The notes under the pieces: generated by a model | Databases searched by the model: none | What the model was told of the DNA's origin: nothing | What the model saw: only the letters and a program-made list of their open reading frames with translations | Assembly: GCA_023460575.1 (NCBI GenBank) | Contig: JAEWPQ010000250.1 | Span: 1-39,033, forward strand | Direction: 5' to 3' | DNA length: 39,033 bases | Origin: Bacillota bacterium | Lineage (GTDB): Bacteria > Bacillota > Clostridia > Lachnospirales > Lachnospiraceae | Shown here: positions 1 to 7,715 of the stretch, one piece after another | How the letters are laid out: every line of letters starts with the position of its first letter | Numbering within the stretch: position 1 is the stretch's first letter | Position numbers and translations under genes: made by a program

Positions 1-515
1 ATGGATACCGCAAGCTTGTGGAACGGGCACTTCTGTATTCGGGAGATAAAGAGCTGGTTCATTATGCGGAGGCTCTTTCTATCTATGAAAAGATTTTCCG
101 GGATAACTGCCTTTATAAGGTGAAAGCATATGACGGTATGCCTGATTTTTTAAGCTATTTAAAGGAAAAGGATATTAAAATAGGCGTGCTGACCAATAAG
201 AGTCATGAACGGGCAGTAGAATGTGTGGAGGCTGTTTACGGAAAACATTACTTTGACCAGATCATCGGGGAAGGAAATGGAATAAAGGTGAAACCGGACC
301 CGGCGGGAGCTCTTTTAATGGCAGGCCGTTTTTCCTTCTCGCCTTCTGACTGTCTGTATTTTGGAGATACGAACACGGATATGAAGACAGGCAGGAATGC
401 AGGCATGGATACGGTAGGCGTAACATGGGGATTTCGGGACAGGCAGGAGCTGGAAGCATTTCAACCCAAATATATCATTTCTCATCCCAGTGAGATTCGA
501 CATGTTTTTGAATAA
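1..515 (+). CDS. HAD-family hydrolase, phosphoglycolate phosphatase-like (5' end outside window)
   Basis: The reading frame is open from the left edge (codons start at base 3) through a GTG at 18, so the gene begins upstream and about its last 170 codons are seen. The visible protein has a cap-domain remnant, then HAD motif II (VLTNKS), the motif III lysine region (KVKPDPAGALL) and motif IV (YFGDTNTDMKTGRNAG), followed by TVGVTWGF, the usual C-terminal signature of phosphoglycolate phosphatase/PGMB-like HAD enzymes. The nucleophile Asp motif I must lie outside the window. It is probably a cytosolic phosphatase for small phosphorylated metabolites; the exact substrate cannot be read from the sequence. 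The GTG at 18 should not be taken as the start because coding continues upstream (residues GYRKLVERAL). The gene ends about 80 bases before the LCP gene. Confidence 0.85.
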   Translation, partial: GYRKLVERALLYSGDKELVHYAEALSIYEKIFRDNCLYKVKAYDGMPDFLSYLKEKDIKIGVLTNKSHERAVECVEAVYGKHYFDQIIGEGNGIKVKPDPAGALLMAGRFSFSPSDCLYFGDTNTDMKTGRNAGMDTVGVTWGFRDRQELEAFQPKYIISHPSEIRHVFE

Positions 516-592
516 AAATCTGAAATAATGGAAAATTAAGGAGAGATATGTAAATGGATCTCTTCTTTTTTTATGAAGAGGATGGAGGAAAC

Positions 593-1624
593 ATGGCAAA
601 TTCTAAATATTTAAAGTGGGGACTGATTATCATAGCATCGGTCTGGGCTTCCTTGATCGGATCAATGATGGGATATGCATGGAACATCGCTCATATGACT
701 CAAAAACTGCCGGAAGTGGAAATGCCTGAAATTAAAAATACCAATATCAGTATTGAAACCCAGGAAAAGATGGAGGGATATTGGACGGTTGCTGTATTTG
801 GGGTGGATTCCAGAGATGGAGTCTTAGGAAAGGGAACCAGATCCGATATGCAGATGCTGTTTAATATAAATCTTGGAACAGGGGAAATAAGGGCGGTTTC
901 CGTTTACCGGGATACTTATTTAAAAGTGAATGATAAGGGGCGCTATGATAAGATTAATGAGGCTTACTTTAATGGTGGTCCTGCCCAGGCAGTAGAAGCA
1001 CTTACGGATAATCTGGATATTAATATTGATGATTATGCTTCCTTCACCTGGAAAGCAGTGGCAGATGCCATCAATATTCTTGGGGGAATCGATGTGGATA
1101 TCAGCCACGATGAATTCCGGGTAATCAACGGATTTATCACAGAAACAGTGGAATCCACAGGTGTGGGTTCCCATCATTTAAAAAAGGAGGGACCAAACCA
1201 TTTAGACGGGGTTCAGGCGGTTGCTTATGCCAGGCTCAGAAAAATGGATACGGATTTTAAACGTACGGAAAGGCAGAGAGAGGTTGCCAATCTGGCGCTG
1301 AAAAAAGCGAGAGAGGCAGATTTACCAACCTTAAACCGTCTGGCAAATGCCATACTCCCCCAGATATCCACCAGTGTGGGAATGAAAGATATGCTGCCCA
1401 TCATGAAAAATATAAAGAGATTTCATTTGACAGAGACGGAAGGATTTCCCTCAAAGCTTGCAGATGCAAAAATTAACAGGAGGGACTGTGTAATTCCTGT
1501 TAATCTGGAGGATAACGTAAAACGCCTCCATCAGTTTTTATTTGATGAAGACCAATATGAGCCTTCTGAAACTGTAAAAAAGACCAGCCGGCAGATTCAG
1601 GTAAATGTTAAGAATAAAAGATAA
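593..1624 (+). CDS. LCP (LytR-CpsA-Psr) family cell-envelope transferase
   Basis: The 343-residue protein has a short cytoplasmic N-terminus, one membrane segment (about residues 8-28) and an extracellular LCP domain from about residue 60 to 270. Family landmarks seen are VFGVDSRDG, GTRSDMQML (metal/phosphate-binding Asp), SVYRDTYLKV (conserved Arg), INEAYFNGG, LGGIDVDI and a late RLRKMDTDFKRTERQ block with catalytic-site arginines. LCP proteins move lipid-linked glycopolymers such as teichoic acids or capsule onto peptidoglycan at the outer membrane face. The ATG at 593 is chosen because GGAGGA lies just upstream; an ATG at 554 in the same frame would add 13 unlikely residues. The polymer attached is not known. 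The next gene (potassium uptake) has its own promoter, so this is probably monocistronic or ends an upstream operon. Confidence 0.9.
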   Translation: MANSKYLKWGLIIIASVWASLIGSMMGYAWNIAHMTQKLPEVEMPEIKNTNISIETQEKMEGYWTVAVFGVDSRDGVLGKGTRSDMQMLFNINLGTGEIRAVSVYRDTYLKVNDKGRYDKINEAYFNGGPAQAVEALTDNLDINIDDYASFTWKAVADAINILGGIDVDISHDEFRVINGFITETVESTGVGSHHLKKEGPNHLDGVQAVAYARLRKMDTDFKRTERQREVANLALKKAREADLPTLNRLANAILPQISTSVGMKDMLPIMKNIKRFHLTETEGFPSKLADAKINRRDCVIPVNLEDNVKRLHQFLFDEDQYEPSETVKKTSRQIQVNVKNKR

Positions 1625-1654
1625 TTTTACCTGAAGGATGTTAAAAACTCACCT

Positions 1655-1682
1655 TTTCCTTTAGAAAGAAATGTGCTATACT
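1655..1682 (+). promoter_or_regulatory. Putative sigma-A promoter for ktrB-ktrA
   Basis: An extended -10 (TGC followed by TATACT at 1677-1682) sits 16 bases after a weak -35 (TTTCCT at 1655-1660). It lies in the intergenic space just upstream of the K+ transporter gene. Inferred by eye only. Confidence 0.5.
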
Positions 1683-1683
1683 A

Positions 1684-1722
1684 TGCTGATGAATCAGCCG
1701 TAAGAAAGGAAAGGCATCAGCA
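1684..1722 (+). promoter_or_regulatory. 5' leader inverted repeat enclosing the Shine-Dalgarno region of ktrB
   Basis: TGCTGATG (1684-1691) and CATCAGCA (1715-1722) form a perfect 8-bp inverted repeat. The 23-base loop holds the purine-rich AAAGGAAAGG likely to act as ribosome binding site, and the ATG follows 5 bases after the right arm. The predicted transcription start falls near the left arm. The repeat is seen directly; a regulatory role is inference. Confidence 0.4.
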
Positions 1723-1727
1723 CTATC

Positions 1728-3083
1728 ATGGATAAAAAACGAAAAAAACGTTTTAAGTGGAATGTGAGCCAGACTCAGTATCTGGCTTATGGTTTCTTAG
1801 GAATTATTTTAACCGGGGCACTTCTTCTCATGCTACCTTTTTCCAGCAAGGACGGGCAGTCAGAGAATTTTATCAATTGTCTCTTTACTGCCACAAGCGC
1901 TACCTGCGTAACGGGTCTTGTGGTCCGTGACACCTGGACCCAGTGGTCTTTGTTTGGTCAGATTATAATCATGACAATGATACAGATCGGGGGACTTGGT
2001 TTTGTTACAGTGGGAGTATTTATCTCCATCGTGCTGAGACGTAAGATTGGTCTTAGAGAACGGGGACTTTTGCAGGAAAGTGTTAATACTCTTCAGATTG
2101 GCGGAGTGGTCAGGCTGGCAAAACGAATATTAAAAGGAACGTTTCTTTTTGAAAGTGCAGGGGCAATTTTATTATCAATCCGCTTTGTCCCCCAGTTTGG
2201 ATTTTTAAGAGGCGTGTTTTATGGTATTTTTCATTCCGTTTCTGCGTTCTGCAATGCAGGATTTGACTTAATGGGACATATAGAACCTTATAATTCTTTT
2301 GTTTCCTATTACGATGACTGGCTGGTTAATCTGGTTATTATGTCATTGATTGTTATCGGCGGTATTGGCTTTATTGTATGGGATGATATTTATAAGAATA
2401 AGCTGCATGTAAAAAAATATCTCCTTCATACTAAGATTGTACTGGTCACTACCTTCATTCTTGTATTTGGAGGAGGTTTCCTTTTTTATCTGCTGGAAAG
2501 AAGTAATCTTCTGGTCGGAATGAACGCAAGCGGTCAGATACTTACATCCCTGTTCAGTTCTGTAACGGCCAGAACGGCAGGATTTAATACGACGGATACC
2601 CATGCATTGACGGATGGCAGCAAGCTTCTTACCATCATTCTCATGTTTATCGGAGGAAGCCCTGGTTCTACTGCCGGAGGAATTAAAACCACCACACTGT
2701 TTGTGCTTTTAATGTGCGTTCATTCCAATATCAAGCAGTCTTATGGAGTCAATGTATTTGGAAGACGTCTGCAGGATGAGGCCATTAAGCGGGCTGGAAC
2801 TATTTTAACAATCAATCTGTTTCTGGCACTTTTCGCTGCGCTGGTAATTATGGCAAATCAGTCTCTTGGTTTTTCCGACGTATTATTTGAGACATTTTCC
2901 GCTATCGGTACAGTGGGTATGACAACCGGAATTACCAGAGATCTAAATACATTTTCCAGAGTAATCATCATATTGCTGATGTACTGCGGAAGAATCGGAA
3001 GCCTGTCGTTTGCGCTTGCTTTTGTACAAAATCACAGAATTGCTCATGTGGAACAGCCCGCAGAAGCGATTAACATAGGATAA
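1728..3083 (+). CDS. ktrB: TrkH/KtrB-family potassium uptake membrane subunit
   Basis: This 451-residue integral membrane protein has the four M-P-M repeats of the Trk/Ktr/HKT superfamily. The four selectivity-filter loops are visible: TATSATCVTGLVV (about residue 55), SAFCNAGFDLMG (about 175), SVTARTAGFNTTD (about 280) and FSAIGTVGMTTGITRD (about 390), each with its filter glycine. It forms the K+ (Na+-coupled) pore in the cytoplasmic membrane, gated by the RCK subunit encoded 17 bases downstream. The length suits KtrB. Ktr/Trk systems support K+ homeostasis and osmoadaptation and in Firmicutes are commonly controlled by c-di-AMP through the RCK subunit; no such control can be seen in the DNA here. 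TrkH is an equally valid family name. Confidence 0.93.
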   Translation: MDKKRKKRFKWNVSQTQYLAYGFLGIILTGALLLMLPFSSKDGQSENFINCLFTATSATCVTGLVVRDTWTQWSLFGQIIIMTMIQIGGLGFVTVGVFISIVLRRKIGLRERGLLQESVNTLQIGGVVRLAKRILKGTFLFESAGAILLSIRFVPQFGFLRGVFYGIFHSVSAFCNAGFDLMGHIEPYNSFVSYYDDWLVNLVIMSLIVIGGIGFIVWDDIYKNKLHVKKYLLHTKIVLVTTFILVFGGGFLFYLLERSNLLVGMNASGQILTSLFSSVTARTAGFNTTDTHALTDGSKLLTIILMFIGGSPGSTAGGIKTTTLFVLLMCVHSNIKQSYGVNVFGRRLQDEAIKRAGTILTINLFLALFAALVIMANQSLGFSDVLFETFSAIGTVGMTTGITRDLNTFSRVIIILLMYCGRIGSLSFALAFVQNHRIAHVEQPAEAINIG

Positions 3084-3100
3084 AAGAGAGGGGAATATTC

Positions 3101-3754
3101 ATGAAATCAATATTAATTATCGGCATGGGCCGGTTTGGGCATCATCTTTGTATTAATATGGCAAACCTTGGTAATGACGTAATGATCGTAGATCAGAAGG
3201 AGGAATGCTTAGAGGACTTGCTTCCCTATGTTACCAGTGCAAAGATCGGTGACTGTACCAATGAAACAGTCTTAAGGAGCCTGGGCATTTCCAATTTTGA
3301 CATCTGCTTTGTATGTATCGGAACTAATTTCCAGAGCAGTCTTGAAATCACCAGTCTGGTGAAGGAACTGGGCGGAAGACGGGTAATCAGCAAGGCAAAC
3401 CGGGATATTCATGCCAAGTTTCTCTTAAGAAACGGGGCAGATGAAGTAATCTATCCGGACCGTGATATTGCAGAGAAGACAGCTGTCAGATACAGCACAG
3501 ACCATGTCTTTGATTACATCGAACTGACTCCTGAATATTCCATTTATGAGATTCCGCCTCTTCCGGAATGGGTGCAAAAAACCATCAGGGAAGTGGATAT
3601 CAGAAACCGTTACCATATCAGTGTTCTCGGAATTAAACGGGAAGGAAGAGCACAGCTTATGCCGCCTGCAGATTATAAGATTCAGGCACAGGAGCATTTA
3701 ATGGTGATAGGCAGGAGAGAACATATTGACAGTATATTAAAAGAAATGAAGTAG
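3101..3754 (+). CDS. ktrA: KtrA/TrkA-family RCK regulatory subunit of potassium uptake
   Basis: The 217-residue protein starts with a Rossmann fold (GMGRFGHHLCINMANLG, residues about 7-23) and an acidic end of beta-2 (VDQKEE) typical of NAD(H)/ATP-binding RCK_N domains. An RCK_C domain from about residue 135 would bind small ligands, c-di-AMP in several Firmicutes. It is a cytosolic ring-forming gate for the KtrB pore. A purine-rich AGAGAGGGG precedes the ATG. The length (about 220) matches single-RCK KtrA rather than double-RCK TrkA. It is cotranscribed with ktrB and followed 16 bases later by a small Cys-rich membrane protein gene. Confidence 0.93.
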   Translation: MKSILIIGMGRFGHHLCINMANLGNDVMIVDQKEECLEDLLPYVTSAKIGDCTNETVLRSLGISNFDICFVCIGTNFQSSLEITSLVKELGGRRVISKANRDIHAKFLLRNGADEVIYPDRDIAEKTAVRYSTDHVFDYIELTPEYSIYEIPPLPEWVQKTIREVDIRNRYHISVLGIKREGRAQLMPPADYKIQAQEHLMVIGRREHIDSILKEMK

Positions 3755-3770
3755 CAGTTTCGGAGGGATT

Positions 3771-3953
3771 ATGTCAGATTGGCTGGTTGAAAACTGGGCA
3801 ACAATTTTAATATTAAGTATACTTATGGTCCTGGTATTTTTTGCAGTCCGCAGTGTTGTAAAGAACAGGGGAAGCTGCGGCTGCGGCGGCTGTGATAACT
3901 GTGCGGGCTGCGGTACGGGCAGGAACAGGCAGAAAAAGAACAGGGATTCATAA
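3771..3953 (+). CDS. Small Cys-rich single-pass membrane protein, FeoB-associated type
   Basis: The 60-residue protein has a short N-terminus (MSDWLVENWAT), one membrane helix (about residues 9-30), a basic stop-transfer patch and a cluster of six cysteines (CGCGGCDNCAGCG), then a lysine/arginine-rich tail. This matches the layout of the FeoB-associated Cys-rich membrane protein family (PF12669), normally encoded after the ferrous iron transporter FeoB. Here there is no feoA or feoB nearby; the gene instead trails the K+ uptake pair by 16 bases and probably shares its transcript. The cysteines suggest metal or Fe-S binding, but the role is unknown even for the family. Confidence 0.7.
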   Translation: MSDWLVENWATILILSILMVLVFFAVRSVVKNRGSCGCGGCDNCAGCGTGRNRQKKNRDS

Positions 3954-3959
3954 AGAATA

Positions 3960-4008
3960 AAAACAGGGAACGGGCAGAATCTAATGAAACTGCCCGTTCC
4001 CTGTTTTT
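3960..4008. terminator. Strong bidirectional intrinsic terminator
   Basis: ACAGGGAACGGGCAG and CTGCCCGTTCCCTGT form a perfect 15-bp stem with a 12-base loop. It is followed by T's on the plus strand and preceded by A's, so it can end the ktr transcript and the convergent minus-strand PTS gene. Confidence 0.93.
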
Positions 4009-4014
4009 ATGTTC

Positions 4015-5040
4015 TTATTTTAAGTCCAGCTTTAAGTCACCAAATTGGATCCATCCTGCTTTTCTCAGCAGTTCTCCTGAAACCAGTGTAATGACAGCCG
4101 GAAGGAGAAAGCAGACAAACAATATACCAAGCCACATGTTTTTTCCGCCCCCCATGGCTGTATAGACCCCGATGGGACCCACTAATCCACAGGTTCCCAT
4201 GCCTGAGCCGGCCGGGATATTTTTCAATTGGAACACCATGGTCGCTATGGGACCGGTGATTATGGAGGCAAGAGTTGGAGGAATCCAGATTTTTGGGTTT
4301 TTCACGATATTACCCATCTGCAGCATGCTGGTTCCAAGACCCTGTGCCATCAGACCTCCGACTCCGTTTTCCCGGAAGGAGAGGACGGCGAAACCCACCA
4401 TCTGGGCACAGCATCCCGCTGTCGCTGCACCGCCGGCCAGTCCGTCAAGAGAGAGGGCGATACAGATGGCTGCGCTGCTGATTGGCAGTGTCAGTGCAAT
4501 GCCGATGAGAGCAGAGACCAGTATGCCCATATAAAAGGGCTGCAGCTCTGTTGCAGTCTTTACAAGGCTTCCGAACCAGTTCATAAACCCTGCTACACCA
4601 GGTCCTATAAACTGAGCAATTAAAACACCGGAAATGATGGTAACTCCCGGTGTTACCAGGATATCCAGTCTGGTTTCCTTTGACACCATTTTTCCAAGCT
4701 CAGTGGCAATTACTGTTGCAGCCAGTGCACCTACCGGCCCGCCTAAGGCATTGCCTGCAATACCGACGGTAGCTGCAGAGAACAATACCAGAGCAGGGGC
4801 ATGAAGGGCATAGGCAATCGCCACACCCAGTGCTGCGCCTGTGGCACTTTTTGCATAATCTGCAATTACATTGAATAGTTTCAGGTTGAGCTGCTGGCCC
4901 AGAGTGCCGAAGATGGTTCCGATCAAAAGAGACGCAAAAAGGCCAAATGCCATAGCACCCAATGCGTCAATGAGATAGGTCTGGACCGTAATTGTGACGT
5001 TCTTCCTTTTCAGGAATTCTTTTACGCCGCGTTTTTCCAT
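4015..5040 (-). CDS. PTS EIIC-like sugar transporter membrane protein (PTS_EIIC_2 type)
   Basis: The 341-residue polytopic membrane protein is very rich in Gly, Ala, Ile and Leu, with about eight to ten hydrophobic segments. GTIFGTLGQQL, GNALGGPVGALAATVIATELG and GTCGLVGPIGVYTAMGGG resemble the stand-alone EIIC-2 family (PF13303), which is found without recognisable EIIA/EIIB partners. No PTS phosphotransfer domain is fused or adjacent, so the substrate and even the energy coupling are unknown; it could be a facilitator. The ATG follows a TAAAGGAG-type site. It converges on the ktr operon across a shared terminator and has a good promoter upstream at 5105-5132. Family assignment is by overall resemblance. 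Confidence 0.75.
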   Translation of the reverse strand: MEKRGVKEFLKRKNVTITVQTYLIDALGAMAFGLFASLLIGTIFGTLGQQLNLKLFNVIADYAKSATGAALGVAIAYALHAPALVLFSAATVGIAGNALGGPVGALAATVIATELGKMVSKETRLDILVTPGVTIISGVLIAQFIGPGVAGFMNWFGSLVKTATELQPFYMGILVSALIGIALTLPISSAAICIALSLDGLAGGAATAGCCAQMVGFAVLSFRENGVGGLMAQGLGTSMLQMGNIVKNPKIWIPPTLASIITGPIATMVFQLKNIPAGSGMGTCGLVGPIGVYTAMGGGKNMWLGILFVCFLLPAVITLVSGELLRKAGWIQFGDLKLDLK

Positions 5041-5104
5041 GGTTAAAAATCTCCTTTAGTTGTTTGGTGCACACATTCGACCTTAAGTCAAAGCAGTTGC
5101 ATGT

Positions 5105-5132
5105 ATTTTACCATAGTATGCCCAAAATTCAA
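5105..5132 (-). promoter_or_regulatory. Putative sigma-A promoter for the PTS EIIC-like gene
   Basis: Read on the minus strand: TTGAAT (5132-5127), a 16-base spacer and TAAAAT (5110-5105), about 65 bases before the start codon. Confidence 0.55.
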
Positions 5133-5204
5133 GTTTTTTTTGTGTTTCAGCACAAATTTGATAAAACGTTAACAATATGCGGAGAAAAACCCTGGGCCCT
5201 CTGC

Positions 5205-5233
5205 TTGACTTTGTTCCCTGTTTGTGACACAAT
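5205..5233 (+). promoter_or_regulatory. Putative promoter for the CobW gene pair
   Basis: TTGACT (5205-5210), a 17-base spacer and CACAAT (5228-5233) lie 52 bases before the first CobW start codon. No clear Zur-box palindrome was recognised around it. Confidence 0.5.
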
Positions 5234-5284
5234 AAGTAGTTGTAGTTCCTGTTAAACTCTGGAAAGAAAGAGGTATTAATTCGT

Positions 5285-6373
5285 ATGACAAAGATTGATA
5301 TTATATCCGGTTTTCTCGGAGCCGGAAAAACTACTTTTATTAAGAAGCTGCTGCAGGAAGCTGTCTCAGGTGAGCAGGTTGTCCTGATTGAGAATGAATT
5401 TGGTGAGATAGGAATTGATGGCGGCTTTTTAAAGGATGCCGGCGTGGAAATCAGGGAAATGAATTCCGGCTGCATCTGCTGTTCTCTGGTTGGTGATTTC
5501 GGACAATCCTTAAAAGAAGTGCTTACAACCTATCATCCGGACCGTATCATCATTGAGCCTTCCGGTGTAGGTAAATTATCCGATGTTATGAAAGCGGTTA
5601 AAGATGTGGCAGCTGAAATTCCGGTTATCCTAAACAGTGCAGTTACCATTGTAGATGCCCAGAAATGTAAAATGTACCGGAAGAATTTCGGAGAATTTTT
5701 CAACAATCAGATTGAGAATGCCGGAACTGTGGTATTAAGCCGTACCGATATAGCTCCCGCCAATAAAGTGGATCTTGCAGTTGAAATAATCCGGGAACTG
5801 AATCCCGGGGCAGTGGTTGTTACAACACCCTGTGAAGAATTATCAGGTAAACAGCTTCTTGAAATAATCGAAAAGCCGGATACCATGGAAGAGGAACTGA
5901 TGAACGAGCTGAAAGCTCATCACGATCATGATCATGACCACGAAGAAGGCGGCTGCGGCGGCGGAGGTCATCACCACGACCATGATCACGATCACGAAGA
6001 GGGAAGCTGTGGCTGCGGAGGTCATCACCACGACCATGATCACGATCACGAAGGAGGCTGCAGCTGCGGCCATGACCACGATCATCATCATGCAGATGAA
6101 GTATTCAGCAGCTGGGGACTTGAGAATGTGCCGGCAATGAGTAAAGAGACACTGGATCAGATTCTTGACGAACTTGCATATGGAGATGGTTTTGGAGATG
6201 TACTTCGTGCAAAGGGCATGATTCCCGGTACGGAAAAGGGGACATGGCTTTATTTTGATCTGGTACCGGAGCAATATGAAATTCGGGACGGGAAACCGGA
6301 ATACACCGGAAAGGTTTGCGTAATCGGGGCTGATCTAAAAGAAGAAGAGTTAAAGCAGGCCTTTGGTAAATAG
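5285..6373 (+). CDS. CobW/COG0523-family G3E GTPase with a long His-rich metal-binding loop
   Basis: The 362-residue protein has an N-terminal G3E GTPase domain: Walker A GFLGAGKTT (about residues 9-17), switch ENEFGEIGIDGG, the family-defining CxCC motif (SGCICCSL, about 61-68), Walker B-like IIIEPSGVGK, and an NKxD-like SRTD. Residues about 212-269 form a His/Asp/Gly/Cys-rich loop with repeated HHHDHDHDH blocks, followed by a CobW_C domain ending near residue 360. COG0523 proteins are metal chaperones or insertases for Zn, Co or Ni. The His-rich loop shows metal handling but not which metal. It sits 17 bases before a second CobW-type gene and clearly shares a transcript with it. Cobalt delivery to cobalamin synthesis 14 kb away is possible but unproven; zinc allocation is at least as likely. 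Confidence 0.92.
   Translation: MTKIDIISGFLGAGKTTFIKKLLQEAVSGEQVVLIENEFGEIGIDGGFLKDAGVEIREMNSGCICCSLVGDFGQSLKEVLTTYHPDRIIIEPSGVGKLSDVMKAVKDVAAEIPVILNSAVTIVDAQKCKMYRKNFGEFFNNQIENAGTVVLSRTDIAPANKVDLAVEIIRELNPGAVVVTTPCEELSGKQLLEIIEKPDTMEEELMNELKAHHDHDHDHEEGGCGGGGHHHDHDHDHEEGSCGCGGHHHDHDHDHEGGCSCGHDHDHHHADEVFSSWGLENVPAMSKETLDQILDELAYGDGFGDVLRAKGMIPGTEKGTWLYFDLVPEQYEIRDGKPEYTGKVCVIGADLKEEELKQAFGK
5961..6053 (+). repeat. Near-tandem coding repeat in the His-rich loop
   Basis: A 39-base stretch at 5961-5999 recurs identically at 6015-6053, giving a 54-base (18-codon) period. Each copy encodes a GGHHHDHDHDHE-type block; degenerate copies lie on both sides (from about 5916 and to about 6096). In-frame expansion or contraction by 18 residues is expected to be easy. 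Confidence 0.9.
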
Positions 6374-6390
6374 ATGAATTGGAGGGAATC

Positions 6391-7344
6391 ATGAGTAATA
6401 TCGACGAAATGGAAGATGATTTTATGCCGGTTTTCCTGATCGATGGATTTTTAGAGTCAGGAAAGACCCAGTTCCTTCAATTTACCATGGAGCAGGATTA
6501 TTTTAAGGCAGAAGGGAAGACACTTCTCATCGTCTGCGAAGAAGGCGAAACGGAATACAGTGATGAACTGCTGAAACGGACAAAGACAGCCGCCATTTAC
6601 ATCGACAGCCTGGAAGAATTAAACCAGGAAAAACTTCTGGAACTGGAACTTTTGTATAATCCGGAGAGAGTTTTAATCGAATGGAATGGCATGTGGAATT
6701 TAGATGATTTGAAGCTTCCTGATGACTGGAAGGTCTATCAGCAGATATCGCTGATTGATATGTCTACCTTTGATCTGTATGCTGCCAATATGAAGTCACT
6801 TTTGTATTCCATGGTGCGCAATTCAGAGATGATTATCTGCAACCGCTGTGATGGAATAGAGGATTTGTCCGGATATCGGCGTACATTAAAGGCCATGTGC
6901 CCGCGGGGAGAAATTGTGTTTGAAGATTCTGAGGGAGAAGTCAATGAAATCGCAGAAGAGGACTTACCTTATGATATCAGCGCCGATTTAGTGGAAATTT
7001 CCCCGGAAGCATATGGAATCTGGTATCTGGACTGCATGGAACGCCGCGACCGCTACGAAGGGAAGACAGTGGAATTTTCCGCAATGGTTTTAAAGACTCC
7101 GGACTTCCCCAAGAATTATTTTGTACCCGGCCGTATGGCCATGACCTGCTGTGAAGATGACATGACGTTTCTGGGCTTTATAACCAAGTCCAGGGATGCG
7201 AAAGATCTTGAGACAAAGCAGTGGGTTCGCGTAAAAGCCAGAATTGCATATGAGTACTGGAAAGATTATGAAGGGGAAGGACCGGTTTTATATGCCGAGT
7301 CTGTAGAACCTGCAAAACCAGTAAAAGGATTTGTGCAGTTTTAA
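6391..7344 (+). CDS. CobW-like P-loop GTPase fused to a DUF1980/TIGR03943-like C-terminal domain
   Basis: The 317-residue protein has a G3E-like N-terminal domain: Walker A GFLESGKTQ (about residues 15-23), a Walker B-like VLIEWNGMW and a G4-like NRCD. The CxCC metal motif of true COG0523 proteins is missing. From about residue 215 the C-terminus (TVEFSAMVLKTPDFP, FVPGRMAMTCCEDD, WVRVKARI, GPVLYAESVEP) resembles the C-terminal domain of TIGR03943/DUF1980 proteins such as YcgQ, which pair with DUF318 permeases and are linked to zinc limitation. No permease is encoded here. The start ATG at 6391 is chosen over an in-frame TTG at 6379 because GGAGGG lies 5 bases upstream. A terminator follows. 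Metal homeostasis is inferred from family and neighbour. Confidence 0.78.
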   Translation: MSNIDEMEDDFMPVFLIDGFLESGKTQFLQFTMEQDYFKAEGKTLLIVCEEGETEYSDELLKRTKTAAIYIDSLEELNQEKLLELELLYNPERVLIEWNGMWNLDDLKLPDDWKVYQQISLIDMSTFDLYAANMKSLLYSMVRNSEMIICNRCDGIEDLSGYRRTLKAMCPRGEIVFEDSEGEVNEIAEEDLPYDISADLVEISPEAYGIWYLDCMERRDRYEGKTVEFSAMVLKTPDFPKNYFVPGRMAMTCCEDDMTFLGFITKSRDAKDLETKQWVRVKARIAYEYWKDYEGEGPVLYAESVEPAKPVKGFVQF

Positions 7345-7374
7345 TGAGGTAAGATATTTTTAACCTGAATAATT

Positions 7375-7415
7375 GCAGTTGGAAGAACGGTCCTATTTTT
7401 CCAACTGCTTTTCTT
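7375..7415 (+). terminator. Intrinsic terminator after the CobW pair
   Basis: GCAGTTGGA (7375-7383) pairs perfectly with TCCAACTGC (7400-7408) and is followed by TTTTCTT. Confidence 0.85.
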
Positions 7416-7427
7416 ATTACTGGAGTG

Positions 7428-7715
7428 ATGAAATTGAAAATGTATAATAAAAGACGTCTGAGAGGAATTGCTGCGGGTCTGGGATTTTTGGTTCTTTTGC
7501 TGACTGTGAATTTTTGGATTTTTAAAAGCTATCGGGAACATGTTATTCAGATGACTCAGGACAATCTTATGGTGACGGCAAAATCCACTGCTAACAGTTT
7601 AAATCTGTTTTATAAAGAAAAGCTGGAGGAATTTTCTCTTTTTATACCAATTGCAGCAGAAAATGTGGACGAAATATATCTAAAGTCCTATATTGAATTA
7701 AACAAGGATTATAGA
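7428..7715 (+). pseudogene. 5' fragment of a membrane sensor protein (truncated)
   Basis: The frame encodes a basic start, one strong membrane helix (about residues 12-32) and the beginning of an extracytoplasmic sensor domain (IQMTQDNLMVTAKSTANSLNLFYKEKLEEFSLF), as in sensor histidine kinases or GGDEF-type receptors with an N-terminal dCache-like domain. After about base 7705 the frame enters the response-regulator sequence out of register and stops at 7775. No kinase or cyclase domain remains. Possible starts are ATG 7428, TTG 7434 or ATG 7440; GGAG at 7422-7425 fits 7434 or 7440 best. It is almost certainly the stump left by an internal deletion. Confidence 0.75.

Noticed and set aside
4172..4623. 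Three plus-strand open frames opposite the PTS EIIC-like gene
   Set aside because: They are shadows caused by GC-biased codons of the minus-strand gene; no family features or ribosome sites.
5900..6100. Repeats in this region considered as a CRISPR-like array
   Set aside because: The repeats are in frame, encode a His-rich loop, and have no unique spacers of constant size.
5843..6274. Minus-strand open frame opposite the His-rich CobW loop
   Set aside because: It is the antisense of the His/Asp repeat (giving Val/Met/Ala runs), has no ribosome site, and the plus-strand gene is certain.
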